From positions 25,313,521 through 25,377,520 of the forward strand of contig OX291544.1 in NCBI GenBank assembly GCA_946406115.1: a stretch of DNA of 64,000 bases, written 5' to 3'. Below the pieces are notes generated by a model. The model did no database searches and was not told the DNA's origin. It saw only the letters and a list, made by a program, of their open reading frames with translations. Below, in pieces: positions 21,862 to 32,913 of this stretch. The translations under genes and the position numbers were made by a program. Positions within the stretch are counted from its first letter, which is position 1; every line of letters begins with the position of its first letter. The stretch is from Apoda limacodes. Taxonomy: Eukaryota > Arthropoda > Insecta > Lepidoptera > Limacodidae.

Positions 21862-23563
21862 GTGCGGACAGACCCTTCGATATCTGTGGCACAAGGTTTT
21901 GCCCGTGACAAGGAGTTTCTTCTTAGGCGCTTGAGATATTAAAACGCGTATATGCACACAACAGACCGATTTTATTTTGCTTTACTTATGCTTCTAATTC
22001 TTACATTCTAGCTTAAATTCTAACACATATTTACATTATTTCACTTTTAAACATTATATTAGTATCTGATGGATACCTTTTGAAGCTTCTTGATCGACTG
22101 AATACAAATTCAAAATTCGTTCTATATTTATAGTAAATATTAAAAACCCCATCAGAGGGAGAGGTTGTTCCATAGAACCTTCTAGATTTAGTACTTAACT
22201 TATTGTACTTACTGTGGTGACTTAAAATCTAGCCCATACAAAAACTTAGTGAAAGACAACATATAGTAGTCGATATGAAAATACATTGAAAGTGTAGGTA
22301 TATCTACCTAGCTATAAATCGCTACTGACAGTTGGGGTTTCTATCGGCTATTGCCATCACAGTCACACGATTTGCGGCTTGACTATAAAATAACACTGTT
22401 TTACATTTTTAGGTTTTATAGCCAAACGGTAGGAGCTATAATGACGATTTAGGTGTCCTAAGATAGATCTTTCGGAGGCGGTTCCAACGGCACATAGTGG
22501 TATGTTCCATCGTCTATGGTTAGGCCGTAGTGAGAGAAGAACTGGAATTCTAGCTCTCAGGGCTTTCTGCCTACACTAGATGACTACAGACTTTGTGTTA
22601 TATGTCAAAAAATTGACCTAAAATTCGGACATACCTTTCCGTGTTTTTGGTGTCTGTCAGTATGTTAAATCATGAAAAAATGTGTGACATAAGTTTTCAG
22701 GATTTTCATTGTGCTCCTGCACTTCAGGGCTTAAAGTTACCTGTATGAAACCTATTTATCTCGGTAGATGCCTATGAAGGGTATCTAGTGATGCATTTAT
22801 CTTTATCCTATGTAACCCGGTTGCTGAATTATAAGCTATCGTATTTCATAACTTTACACGTAATTTGTGCCCCAACCATACTTCTTATCGTAACGGTATA
22901 GATACCTACGTGTAGGGGTAAAGGTGTGCTTTTAACCTGTAATACTTATTTTAGGCATAGCCTAAGGACTTAATGACCCTAGCCAGGTAAAGTTTTAGAC
23001 AGTAGTTCTCTTTTTTACCCATAGACCCATCCCTTTTGTATCTCTTTCGCAGTCTATTATTAAAGGAGTGAGGGAGAAAGAATGTACAATACTCAACACG
23101 CTAATTATTTTCACCTGTAACTTATTAACCGTACATACGGTCTATATAGAACTTTACATAGTAGTTCTATACATGTTTGCACAACAAATGGCATATGTTT
23201 TACATACATATGTTAGACTAAATTTCCCGCTTTTTTGGGAGTAGTCGTGCGTACAAGGTCGACAACATGTCGGTACTCACACAATATTATTTTTGATATC
23301 AACAAATAGTAAAGAGGGGAAAGAAACAAACCTACTCTACTTTTACCTAACTTAATACAATTTTACACTTATTGTTATGACATTTTCTTAAATCTAAACT
23401 AGTCCCTACAAAGGAAAATAGTTTTTTATTGTGTAAATATACTTATTATTATGAAACATAACATGACAAAATTATTCATTTTTATATAAATGTTTTTGGA
23501 TGCAATTTGTGTTGCATTCTTGCAGCGGTGATAACACGATGTAGCGTGCGGTGTTAACAAAGG
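21862..23563. other. Interior of the 5.6 kb insert, no gene seen
   Basis: AT-rich sequence without a convincing ORF or recognised repeat family. I cannot say what it is. Confidence 0.4.
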
Positions 23564-24256
23564 GTAAAGGTCCTTGCCTCGAGCTGTCTGTCAGAGTCGA
23601 AAAACTGCGAAAGAAGGCAATTGTTGTTTTATTTAAATTGACACGTAAACCGTTGCCAAGTTGTGGGGAGTCGGACGCTGATTCCGCGAAGGCGACAGTG
23701 ATACTTCACCTAAGCGACTGGTGACACCAAATAGGGAGAAGTCTTGTAATTTGAATATTGGAATGCGACTCTTTTGCTTGTATTAGTGATGGTCGTTGCT
23801 TCTGAGGTTTGATTGTTTATAATGCTTCTATATTACACTATATTAAAAAGGCCTCGCCTGAGTAAAGTAAAGAGGAGACAAGGAGATGAAATGGTGGCAT
23901 GCCCGGGGATCGGAAGCTTATAACCTACTGGTCTCTCAGAATGTATGTTGTTAACATTCGTTAGTGGCTTCAAGTTACATCGGATGAGCTCACAGACGGT
24001 TTGAACGTCTCTCGCCTAACGTTTCGATCCGTTTGATTGGGTCAAATACGAATGTGCCGAGCGACTTGAACGACGACAACAGATTACTCAGTGTAGAAGG
24101 GTAAAGGTCCTTGCCTGGAGCTGTCTGTCAGAGTCACAAAACTGCGAAAAAAGGCAATTGTTGTTTTATTTAAATTGACAGGTAAACCGTTGCCAAGTTG
24201 TGGGGAGTCGGACGCTGATTACGCGAAGGCGACAGTGATACTTCACCTACGCGACA
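23564..24256. repeat. Modules Z-Y-Z in direct order
   Basis: Z copy 1 (23,564-23,721, beginning GGGTAAAGGTCCTTGCCTCG), Y copy 2 (23,752-24,103) and Z copy 2 (24,099-24,256) follow each other. Z contains GTGGGGAGTCGGACGCTGAT and ends CAGTGATACTTCACCTA. The order Z-Y-Z, with an earlier single Y, suggests a tandem array with a Y-Z unit that has partly been lost. Confidence 0.8.
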
Positions 24257-25348
24257 GATAACAACTCATGTAATCATATTTGGCTCGCGACTAAATTCCT
24301 GAAAAGCTGCGATACTGAATATTACATAAATAATCTAACTCACACTTATTCTATCATTTTACCCTCAAAAAACCCTAAACTTTTGTTTTTAGGCTCCTTC
24401 AAACAAACATTAGCCAACTTGTGTCATACGTTTTTAGTGTTCCGCACCTTAATGGTGCTAACGGAGCTCTATTAGTCTACGTTTTCTCTATATGTCTGTC
24501 CGTCCAATCTTTATTAGGGCCTATCTTTTAGACCGAAGTAAGTAGAAGCCTTAAAATCATGAGTCTGATTACGACGGATTTTCTAAACAAATAATACAAA
24601 TTTAAGGGAGTCTCAATACAAAAAACATGGTTCGCTCTTGCTGGTCGGTCTTCACACTATAATCGACCATAGTTAAAGCTCTATACTCAATATTACGGAT
24701 TTGTCACTTTTGTCTACAAAATGTTGATATGAAATCTATACCTATTTATAAAAGAGTAAACTTACTGACTAAGCGGCTGATATATCGACGTACAGCCCTA
24801 ACTACTGGGTCTAGACGTAGACTTTAAATTCTGCACAGAGGTTCATTTAATACAGTAGGCGAGCACTGAGAAAGGATGGAGCAAAATTCATCCTTTGGTA
24901 AAATTCAGGTTGAATGTTAGTATATAAATCCGTTATTATTTTAAGCCAAATGCATAAAAGTTATTACAAGTACGGCTTTTAGGTTGAAAATTAAGATTGA
25001 CGTGGATCACCATTCTTAAAAAATCACCTCCATTTGAAACAAACAGTCAAAGCCTTTTTTTTTATAGTCATCGCGGAAGAAGTCGCAGAAATAAGCTAGT
25101 CTATATATAGTAAAGATACATAATACAAGTTTATAGCTAATGAAAACTTGTTTAGAGGCAAGGCGCCCAGCATATCTATGCATGAGTAAAGAGTATCCAA
25201 TTTATTTAACTACCGTACCTTCCATGAATCTTTGAGATAAGTACTTTTCTAAAGAATTTCCATACAATATTATGATGCCCCATAAGCGTGTGTATTGATA
25301 TAGTATCAATATCGATTTGATTTATTTGTAGTTTTCTTTTTATGCCAC
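24257..25348. other. Unassigned AT-rich part of the insert
   Basis: No gene or clear repeat. A short piece resembling common lepidopteran repeat ends (TTCCGCACC..AATGGTGCTAACGG) is present at about 24,440-24,470. Confidence 0.35.
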
Positions 25349-25665
25349 TGTACCTATCTGCCAAGCCTACCCGTCTACCAAGCCATCTTCGTCCTTCATA
25401 ATATTATATTAAAAAAAAAAAATAATAATAAAAAAAAAGAAAAAAAATATATAAAATAAAATTGTTAATTAAAATAATAATCAAAATAATAATTTAATAG
25501 GATCGTGGAAGATCGGGGACTTAGAAAAAGTTAGCCAGGATCGTGGCGGTGGCGGTCTTTAATATTTTTGTAGACTTTCAAGAGACGGGCTTAACACATT
25601 TATGTAGTTAAAAACCTTAATTCGAAAAACTGCGAAAGAAGGCAATTGTTGTTTTATTTAAATTT
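25349..25665. repeat. Repeat module X copy 2 fused to a piece of Z
   Basis: X copy 2 (25,349-25,628) ends in TTCGAAAA and passes directly into CTGCGAAAGAAGGCAATTG, which is internal to module Z. The junction uses the shared TCGAAAA. This shows that the modules recombine or are inserted into one another. Confidence 0.75.
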
Positions 25666-25827
25666 TATTTAAATCTAACAAATAAACTATAAACTATAAT
25701 TCTTCGTACTTGAACTGATAATATACCTATACATTTAACCTGTTTATGAATCCTTGATTATGTATGGTGTGGACGCTGGCTTGAAAACCGAAATATATCA
25801 TTTATAATCTACGACTGGTTACATGGA

Positions 25828-26022
25828 TGCAGTGGGGCTTATTGCGTCTTGCTCTTCGGAGTGTGTTAAGCATGGGGCGGGCCCTCTTGGTGAATTCCAT
25901 GGCTGTTCCATTCGTACATAATAATTAGTACCTAAACAAATGGTTCAGTGGGGTTTATTGCGTCCTGCTCTTCGAAGTGTGCTTAACACGAGGCGTGCTC
26001 TCTTGACAATGTCATGGCTGTG
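25828..26022. repeat. Diverged two-copy tandem repeat
   Basis: Units of about 80 bases at 25,828-25,910 and 25,943-26,022 share CAGTGGGGYTTATTGCGTC, TGCTCTTCGRAGTGTG and TCATGGCTGT-like blocks, with a period of about 115 bases. No ORF. Confidence 0.7.
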
Positions 26023-26558
26023 TCTGTGCGAACGGATGTCACACTCTTTGGCCTAAGGCTGAGTGTTTGTGCTATGCACGCACAAGGATTTGTTCCTGAA
26101 ACTACATATTTAGACTTCGGTCTTAAGCTTCGGCTGCAACGATAATTTATTGGTTATACCATTTATGATTTCACACCTCTACTCCTACGGGGTATGTGCG
26201 CTAAATTAGCCTCAGTATGGACACGTACCGTGGGAAGCGCTGGGTGGAGCTTCCCGCCTTTTTATTTTTTTAGAAAAATAACAAGCGCATAGGGGTAGAG
26301 GATACTATTTTCATTACTAGAACGGTGTTTCAGTCTTTCTCTTAAAGAACCTGCGGTCTACGTTACACAATAAGGTCCTACCGCTTAGACGATCACATAG
26401 CGAAACGTTCGAAACCTTTATACTTCAATTTTCAAGTTTCGTGTTCATATTGTCTTTTAATCTTTTCTTTCTATGCTTGTTAGTCAGGTAGGTCTAGAGG
26501 TGTTAGTTAGTTCGGTAGGTACGTTTAGGGTAGGTAGTATTTGTGTTCTTTGGCGGGG

Positions 26559-26771
26559 TTAGTTACAAGATTTAATTAAGTCCCGCTTTGTAACTCCAAA
26601 ACTATTGCCTACAAATAATATAATAGTACAGTCTTTATCATATTTTCTGCCAGCTATTGAGTTCACAATTCGCCTGTATGTAGTATCGGGGGTACATACG
26701 TTAAGAACAGTATGGTTCAATTTATTATTCAAAATATGACCTAACCCTATACCTACTCTATCGGAGAACAT
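26559..26771 (-). pseudogene. LINE ORF1, N-terminal part of the esterase-like domain
   Basis: The frame reads MFSDRVGIGLGHILNN, then a middle part and CTIILFVGNSFG. The S-D-x-x-G block followed by a beta strand and G-N is what I expect for the block I and block III region of an SGNH-type esterase domain in LINE ORF1. The domain stops at IKSCN near 26,559, where the 5.6 kb insert begins. It resumes at 20,937. Confidence 0.55.
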
Positions 26772-27828
26772 TATAGTTTTTTTTCATCTACATTGTAACA
26801 CTGAGGTGAGTTCTGATCCACAAAAACACTTCCCTGAAGTTGAGAGGGATGTACAGGAGTTATACTAGTACGCACAATACTAGCTTGACTCTGCTCTTTA
26901 CTTGGTGACAAGGGTTGCAATGCACATGATTGATTGCCTACTGTCAAACTGGGTTTCTGTATTTCTATGTTCCATGTCGATTCACGTGTTAAGGATTCAA
27001 ATCGTTCATAGTTATAATTACTCACTTCAATTTATTTATTCATGGCCGAAATATGCTCATTTATATATAATTTAGCAGAATTATAACTTTTACTAATTGT
27101 TTCTAAAGATTTTTGTAGCTGCTTTATTTTAACTTGAAGTAAAGTGTTCTCGGTTTTATATTTCAATTTGCTTCGCAATACTTGTTTTCTAAGCGGTTAA
27201 TATTTGAGAAACGCTTTGTTTTTTTTTTGTAAACATTAGTTTTGTTCTACGTATAATCCGTTTTGTTTTTATATATTTTTTTTATTTTATTTGCTCCTTT
27301 TATAATACATGGAGACAACAAACTGTCACTGTCACTTAAGGATGTTAGGTCAATAGTGACCATTGGTTTAATTACTGATTTGGCACATATCAGCTCGTCA
27401 TATAAATTAAGAGTTTTATTTTTTTCACTATCCAGCTGTATTTCTTCCATTGACTGAATGTGGTGACAAGCCTCAGCTAACTGTTGTTCAAGCTCCTGAA
27501 TCTTGTTTAAGGCACTTTCATATTCATGTTGACATTGATCAAATGAATTGACAATTAATTGCAATTGATCTCGATGATACCGTAGATGTTGTGTGTCAAG
27601 CTCAGCAAGTGCATTTTTCAATGTGGTATTTTTACTGATAACATTTTAAATTTCAATTTCTCTATCTTCTCTTTCTTGAATGAGTTTGTTACTTAGTTCT
27701 TTTGATTCTTTTAACTCTTTTAAACTTAAACTTGTTGCATGGTTTGAAAATACAATTACCAACTTAAATTTATATTCGTCGTGAATACTAAATGTTTCAC
27801 GGAACGTGAATGTAAGTATTTTATGCAT
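26771..27828 (-). pseudogene. LINE ORF1, coiled-coil region
   Basis: Minus-strand frames 27,646-27,828, 27,247-27,621 and a piece at about 27,030-27,180 encode heptad-rich, Glu/Lys/Gln-rich sequence (for example ALNKIQELEQQLAEACHHIQ and VKIKQLQKSLETISK). This is a coiled coil as found at the N-terminus of trimerising LINE ORF1 proteins. Between 27,150 and 27,030 the frame is open except for one TAA just before IEVSNYNYERFE, after which a Ser/Gln/Pro-rich linker leads to the esterase-like part. Frameshifts near 27,630 and 27,200 make it a pseudogene. Confidence 0.6.
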
Positions 27829-27850
27829 TTATAAATCTATCGCTGTCAAC

Positions 27851-28753
27851 AATACATTTTATCCGATTACAACTAAGTCAAAAAAATGGTTATTAGTAAT
27901 CAATCAGTCTCTTCAGGTAAAAAAATTCAACAATAAACAATTTAATGTAATTTATGTGTTTCTGAGACTTTTTAATTATACTTGTATAATGCAACAATGC
28001 TGTTGACATGGGCCAGCAGTCGTTAGCTTAACGACAGTACCCTTATGGCTGGCTAAAATATTCAAAAATCAAGTGGCCACTAGATCGACAACTTCTGACA
28101 ATTTAGCAATTGGTCAGCCCGGTAGGGTATTTCCTAAGCCTCCTTTCTCTAAGGATCGGCCTGTGCTCCTCTTGTGGAAACTTGTGTTGTCTCGTAACTA
28201 TATTAAAAACGTCGTGTGACACACGGATTGAATGTCATTGCAAATCTCGTTGACGATTAAAAACGTCAACTTGTTTGCAATATTTAATCTTTGAAAATGA
28301 AACTACAATTGCAAGTATAATTTAAGAATTAAATAGAGTTGTTTTTGTATCTTCTAACCACACATTTACGTGTGAATCGCCTTGTTCTATCTGTTGTTAA
28401 ATAATTTACAACTTACTAAACTTTGCGAAGAGAAACTTTGTTAGATCTCGCGTCTTCTCTTGAGGCAGCTAATTCCAAACAACTCACAAGATAACTACTA
28501 TTAGACGCCACAACTTGCAATTTAAACTTTTCAACTAATGTTCGTGTTCTAGTATCGATTGTTCTGATTTAATTATACTCAGCTGTCGGCCAGTAAAATT
28601 ATTCTTTACATTTATACAGTTTAAGAAATAATATTAACGTTTTAAAAATAGCTGCAGTTATAGTTATTTTTTTATAAACCTATACAATATTTTATAGTTT
28701 GTTTATCTCTATTTTCTGAAAACTCACTCAGGTCAAAAAACCGCAATTACACC
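27851..28753. other. Non-coding stretch with a short repeat shared with 7.9-8.0 kb
   Basis: At about 28,005-28,110 lies the inverse of 7,985-8,040 (CTTATGGCTGGCTAAAATAT, then GATCGACAACTTCTGACAAT). The remainder is AT-rich with no gene seen. Confidence 0.5.
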
Positions 28754-29496
28754 CAGTGGCGTAGCTATCAGAGGGCTTGGGGCCCTCAAGCTCAGAGAGG
28801 CCCTTGGGCCCTGACCAGCAAACCTCACCCTCGAACTGAACTCGCAAAAATTCCTTCAACACCACCAAGGTTTATTCTAAATTATTAATATAACAGGTTG
28901 CAACATGACTTCATAGCGTATTATTTATGTATCATGCCAAATTTCAAACATATGTTGATTTAACCTTCAGCTTTTTTCGGTGATTAATGTTTTCTGGTTG
29001 GTGGTCTCAATTCTATTTGTTATACAAAACAAAGTAGTTTTTTTAACCCTTTTTTTCATGAAATTCTTATTTTCGACGTTCTTGGCTTTGTTTTAAAATG
29101 CATAAACTAAAAAATGTACCACACTGGAAACATAACTTAGACAAGCTGAAATTCAAATCAACATACGTTTGAAATTTATAGTAATATAAACAAGAAGAAG
29201 ACTGCAAATGCAAGTATTTAACAAAAACGTATGAAAACGCAAAATTGAGCCGTCCACGTAACGTCATCTGAAGCATTCATTTTATAATAAAAATAATCAT
29301 TTAGGTAAATTAACAATTTGTTTAATACTTAATTTAGCATGATAAAGAGTTAATGATGAAGATGTAAGGCTACTTAAGCTTAACATATTTAAAGTATTTG
29401 TAATTATATATTATCATCCTTATTTGATAAAACCTATCTAGATAGGGCCCCGATTTTTTTTGCTCCAGAGCCTTGGGTTACCTAGCTATGCCACTG
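28754..29496. mobile_element. hAT-like non-autonomous DNA transposon
   Basis: The left end CAGTGGCGTAGCTATC and the right end (reverse complement) CAGTGGCATAGCTAGG are terminal inverted repeats. Both are followed inward by a GGGGCCC-containing block. The flanks are ATTACACC (28,746-28,753) and GTAACACC (29,497-29,504), an 8-bp target duplication with two mismatches. Eight-bp duplications and CAGTGGCGTAGC-type ends are typical of hAT elements. There is no transposase ORF in the 743 bp. Confidence 0.85.
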
Positions 29497-29504
29497 GTAA
29501 CACC

Positions 29505-30225
29505 GATATAGCTATACAATTTACTAACGAATCTTACATTACATACAATAGAGGACATTATACAATGCCAAATTAAACTAACACACTGCCAGGCCCGTAT
29601 CTTTGGGTTAATGTTGATATCACGACACTGTTAATGTTGCGGATCATATCGTACCGCTACAAGCAAGGCTGACGTCAGGCGTCCTACATCGCGCTATCGA
29701 AGTTTCCTTGGCAGTTAAACATATATAGAAACCGAAGCGCAGGTTAAGTGGACCACGGCGGTGCCCAGGAGATCTCCTCTTTGCCGCCGTTCCACAGTTA
29801 ATATCACACAATTACTTTCACTAACTGAACAGTACCTGCTGAAAGTAAATTCGTGATATTGATTCGTCTGAAATTAATTTTTATTGTTATTTTCAATGGA
29901 GCTTACAAAATAAACACTTTCATTCTCACAAATCTTAAGCACATCTACAAAGAATCTAAATTAAAGACTTATATTAAAACATTCTTGGGAATTAATGATG
30001 TGAAACAGGAAAATTGCAAAATTCTCTCAAGAAGTGCTTGGTTTAGAAATACCAAGCGCACCTGTTCCGAGAGTTCCGACCTCGAGGCTATTCACAAGCC
30101 TTTGTATCCTAGTATAATTTACTTAGAATGTTTTTAGTGAAAATATTTGTGTTGTATATTTGTATAGAAATGTTAGTGGTTTAGTGAGACAAAAATTAAT
30201 ATCAGGATATTTTATATATATATAA
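29505..30225. other. Repeat shared with 38.8-39.0 kb and unassigned sequence
   Basis: From about 29,636 to 29,790 the sequence (ATCATATCGTACCGCT, then ACATCGCGCTATCGAAGTTT and a TATATA motif) matches 38,825-39,000 inside the copy-L insertion. It looks promoter-like or LTR-like but I cannot define ends. The ORF at 29,853-30,137 is open for 94 codons, with no motif I recognise. Confidence 0.45.
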
Positions 30226-30231
30226 GTTCAT

Positions 30232-30741
30232 AGCCTTGAAGACAGGGACCTGTCGATATTGTGGGTGCGCGTAGATCATGGGGGCCACACTCGTATCTAT
30301 GCGTGCCTATACAGGTCTCATAGCGATGACACGGACGTAACTCGACTCTTCACGCACCTGAGTTTGACGACTGACAAAGTTCTAGAGCAATATCCTACAG
30401 CAGTAGTAGTTATTTTGGGAGACTTTAACGCCCACCATCGTGAGTGGCTCAGTTCTCGAACCAATAACTATGCAGGGATATCTGCTCATGAATTTGCTCT
30501 GACCTATGGATTCTCTCAGCTGGTACTTTCTCCAACGAGAATACCAGATATAGAGGACCATACAAGCTCCTTACTGGACCTTCTGCTGACTACACGTCCG
30601 GATGGATACTCCGTCTCAGTGGATGCGCCTCTTGGCTCCTCGGACCACTGTCTCATCCGGACTCGATTGTCATGCACACAACCCGATCCTTCTGGGCCAA
30701 CTAATTGGCGTCGTGTGTGGCATTATAAGTCGGCAGACTGA
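30232..30741 (+). pseudogene. LINE endonuclease domain, C-terminal half, ended by a stop codon
   Basis: In the frame of the downstream RT ORF, translation begins with SLEDRDLSILWVRVDHGG (an alternative TTG start would lie at 30,259). It includes VVILGDFNAHHREW (the GDFN motif with catalytic Asp/Asn) and GSSDHCLIRT (the SDH motif with catalytic Asp/His). The N-terminal half with the Asn and Glu motifs is missing through 5' truncation. TGA at 30,739-30,741 replaces a TGG Trp codon still present in copy 2, so one base change separates this part from the RT part. Confidence 0.88.
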
Positions 30742-30747
30742 GATGGA

Positions 30748-32913
30748 TTGCGAGAATTTTATGCATCGTACCCGTGGAGGCAGATCTGCTATAGCTCAGA
30801 AGATCCTGACGTCTGCGCAGCCGCAGTCACTGAGACAATCCTCGCTGGTATGGAATGTTTCATTCCTAACCTGCGAGTAGCTGCCGGCGTCAAAAAACGA
30901 CCGTGGTTTAATAGGCCTTGCAGAGAAGCTAAAATTCTTAAGCAAACTGCGTATGAGGCTTGGACCACGGCTTGTAATAATAAGGATCCGAATATTTCTG
31001 AGTTAAAACGCAAATTAAATGCTGCCTCGAGGTTCAGTAAGAAAGCAACTGCCAGAGCAAAATTCCAATTCATCGGCAAAATAGGTGGGCGACTTGCGAG
31101 CTATCCTTCTGGGAGTCGTGCTTTCTGGTCGCTTGCTAAAGCTGCCGAGGGGAACTTCTGCCAGTCGTCATTACCACCACTGCGAAAGACCGATGGTGAC
31201 TTGGCCCACAGTGCAAAAGAGAAAGCCGATCTATTGGGCAGTCTCTTTGCCTCTAACTCGAATGTGAACGACGAAGGCGCTGTACCACCTACTTTACCGT
31301 GGTGCGGTAAGACCATGCCGGAAATCACTATAACACAGCGCGAGGTCCGGCGGGCGTTGCTTTCCCTAGACGTTCATAAGTCGAGTGGGCCAGACGGCAT
31401 ACCAGCAGTGGTGCTTAAGCAGTGTGCTCCTGAGTTATGTCCTGTACTCACGCGCCTCTTCACGCTTTCCTACCACACTAGGCAATTTCCGTCTTCATGG
31501 AAGACTGCAAATGTGCACCCGGTGCCCAAAAAGGGCGATAGATCAGATCCATCGAATTACAGGCCTATCGCTATAACCTCTCTCCTCTCCAAGGTGATGG
31601 AGCGTGTGATCAACATACAGCTTTTGAGATACCTAGAAAAACACGACCTGATCAGTGACCGTCAATATGGCTTTCGCCACGGTCGCTCAACTGGTGACCT
31701 TCTAGTGTATCTCACACACCGATGGGCACTAGCCATTGAGAGTCAGGGGGAGGCATTGGCATGTAGCCTAGACATAGCGAAGGCGTTCGATCGGGTCTGG
31801 CACCGGGGTCTTCTATCGAAGTTGCCTTCTTACGGAGTGCCCGAGGGTTTGTGCAAATGGGTGGCTAGCTTTTTGTTCGGCAGAAGCATACGAGCCGTAG
31901 TTGACGGTAGTTGCTCTGATAGCATGGACATTAATGCTGGTGTCCCGCAAGGCTCTGTGCTGTCTCCTACGCTGTTTCTACTGCACATCAATGATATGTT
32001 GGACATCAACAACATACATTGCTATGCAGATGACAGTACTGGAGACGCTTATTACACGGGCCGTGCAAGCATCCCACGTTCCGTTGTGGAGGAAAAGCGT
32101 GAAGAACTTGTGTCTCAAATCGAGATCGGTCTGTCCAAGGTCTCTGACTGGGGGCGGGAAAACTTGGTCCGATTCAACCCTTCAAAGACACAAGTCTGCG
32201 CGTTCACCGCTAAGAAAACCCCATTCACTGTAGTCCCACAATTCCAGAACACTCCCCTCTCCATCTCCAAGAGCATTGGGATCCTTGGCGTTGACATCTC
32301 CAGCGATGTTCAGTTCCGAGATCATTTGCTAGGCAAGGTAAAGCTGGCGTCCAAAAAACTTGGTGTACTCAACAGAGCGAAGCAGTACTTCACGTCGGGG
32401 CAAAGGTTGCTACTTTACAAGTCGCAAGTCCGGCCCCATATGGAGTACTGCTGCCATCTCTGGGCGGGTGCACCCGGATACCAGCTTGGCCCTTTTGACT
32501 CGGTTCAACGACGGGCTGTGAGAATTGTCGACGATCCCAAACTCACTTGCGGTATCGAACCCTTAAGTCTGAGGAGAGACTTTGCCTCCCTGTGTGTGTT
32601 CTACCGCTTGTACAATGGATTGTGTTCTGAGGAATTGTTCGAAATGATGCCCACGGCTACTTTCTACCATCGCACCGCTCGCCATCGACAGGGAATTCAT
32701 TCTCACACTTTGGAACCAAAATGGTCGCGAACAGTGCGGTTTCAGAGAAACTTCCTCCCGCGAACCCTTGGGTTGTGGAATGAGCTCCCTGCCAAGGTTT
32801 TCTCTAAGGACTACAGTATGGGGTTCTTCAAAAAAGAAGTTATTAGATTTCTGAAGGGTCGGCAACGCGCGAGTGATGCCCCTGGTGTTGCAAGCGTCCA
32901 TAGGCTACGGTGA
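30748..32913 (+). CDS. LINE ORF2 reverse transcriptase (Jockey type)
   Basis: The 721-codon ORF is open to the natural stop just before the 3' UTR. Residues 1-200 are the endonuclease-RT linker. RT motifs follow in order: SSGPDGIP (212-219), NYRPIAI (270-276), QYGFRHGRST (306-315), LDIAKAFDRV with the first catalytic Asp (341-350), AGVPQGSVLSP (397-407) and YADD (426-429). A thumb and a C-terminal tail rich in basic residues finish the protein (SKDYSMGFFKKEVIRF). In an active element this enzyme copies the LINE RNA at the nicked target. Here the upstream in-frame TGA at 30,739 and the 5' truncation mean it would not be expressed from its own promoter. No zinc knuckle is seen. Confidence 0.9.
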   Translation: MREFYASYPWRQICYSSEDPDVCAAAVTETILAGMECFIPNLRVAAGVKKRPWFNRPCREAKILKQTAYEAWTTACNNKDPNISELKRKLNAASRFSKKATARAKFQFIGKIGGRLASYPSGSRAFWSLAKAAEGNFCQSSLPPLRKTDGDLAHSAKEKADLLGSLFASNSNVNDEGAVPPTLPWCGKTMPEITITQREVRRALLSLDVHKSSGPDGIPAVVLKQCAPELCPVLTRLFTLSYHTRQFPSSWKTANVHPVPKKGDRSDPSNYRPIAITSLLSKVMERVINIQLLRYLEKHDLISDRQYGFRHGRSTGDLLVYLTHRWALAIESQGEALACSLDIAKAFDRVWHRGLLSKLPSYGVPEGLCKWVASFLFGRSIRAVVDGSCSDSMDINAGVPQGSVLSPTLFLLHINDMLDINNIHCYADDSTGDAYYTGRASIPRSVVEEKREELVSQIEIGLSKVSDWGRENLVRFNPSKTQVCAFTAKKTPFTVVPQFQNTPLSISKSIGILGVDISSDVQFRDHLLGKVKLASKKLGVLNRAKQYFTSGQRLLLYKSQVRPHMEYCCHLWAGAPGYQLGPFDSVQRRAVRIVDDPKLTCGIEPLSLRRDFASLCVFYRLYNGLCSEELFEMMPTATFYHRTARHRQGIHSHTLEPKWSRTVRFQRNFLPRTLGLWNELPAKVFSKDYSMGFFKKEVIRFLKGRQRASDAPGVASVHRLR

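Larger units (their letters stand above)
20945..26555. mobile_element. 5.6 kb composite insertion of unknown repeats inside LINE ORF1
   Basis: The insert separates the two halves of the ORF1 esterase-like domain. It has no long ORF. It is built from three repeated modules: X (20,977-21,263 and 25,349-25,628), Y (21,508-21,861 and 23,752-24,103) and Z (23,564-23,721 and 24,099-24,256, plus a short piece at 25,625-25,665). Ends and target duplications are not evident. It may be a non-autonomous element or a pile of several insertions. Confidence 0.55.
17800..27850 (-). mobile_element. CR1/Daphne-like LINE, decayed and split by a 5.6 kb insertion
   Basis: On the minus strand the order is ORF1 coiled coil (27.83-27.03 kb), ORF1 esterase-like N-terminal part (26.77-26.56 kb), an unrelated 5.6 kb insert, ORF1 esterase-like C-terminal part (20.94-20.67 kb), endonuclease (20.67-20.2 kb), linker (20.1-19.2 kb), reverse transcriptase (19.2-18.5 kb) and a C-terminal tail (18.16-17.92 kb). 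Only a few codons appear to be lost at the split, which is why I treat both parts as one element. The 3' boundary near 17,800 is approximate. The clade is inferred from motif style, not from an alignment. Confidence 0.75.

Noticed and set aside
20977..25628. Module X copies as the two LTRs of one element
   Set aside because: They lack TG..CA ends, no primer-binding site or coding region lies between them, and sequence of the same insert continues beyond the second copy.
29853..30137. 94-codon ORF as a gag-like gene
   Set aside because: It follows a repeat with promoter-like features, but no gag, zinc knuckle or other motif is visible and no relative exists in the window.
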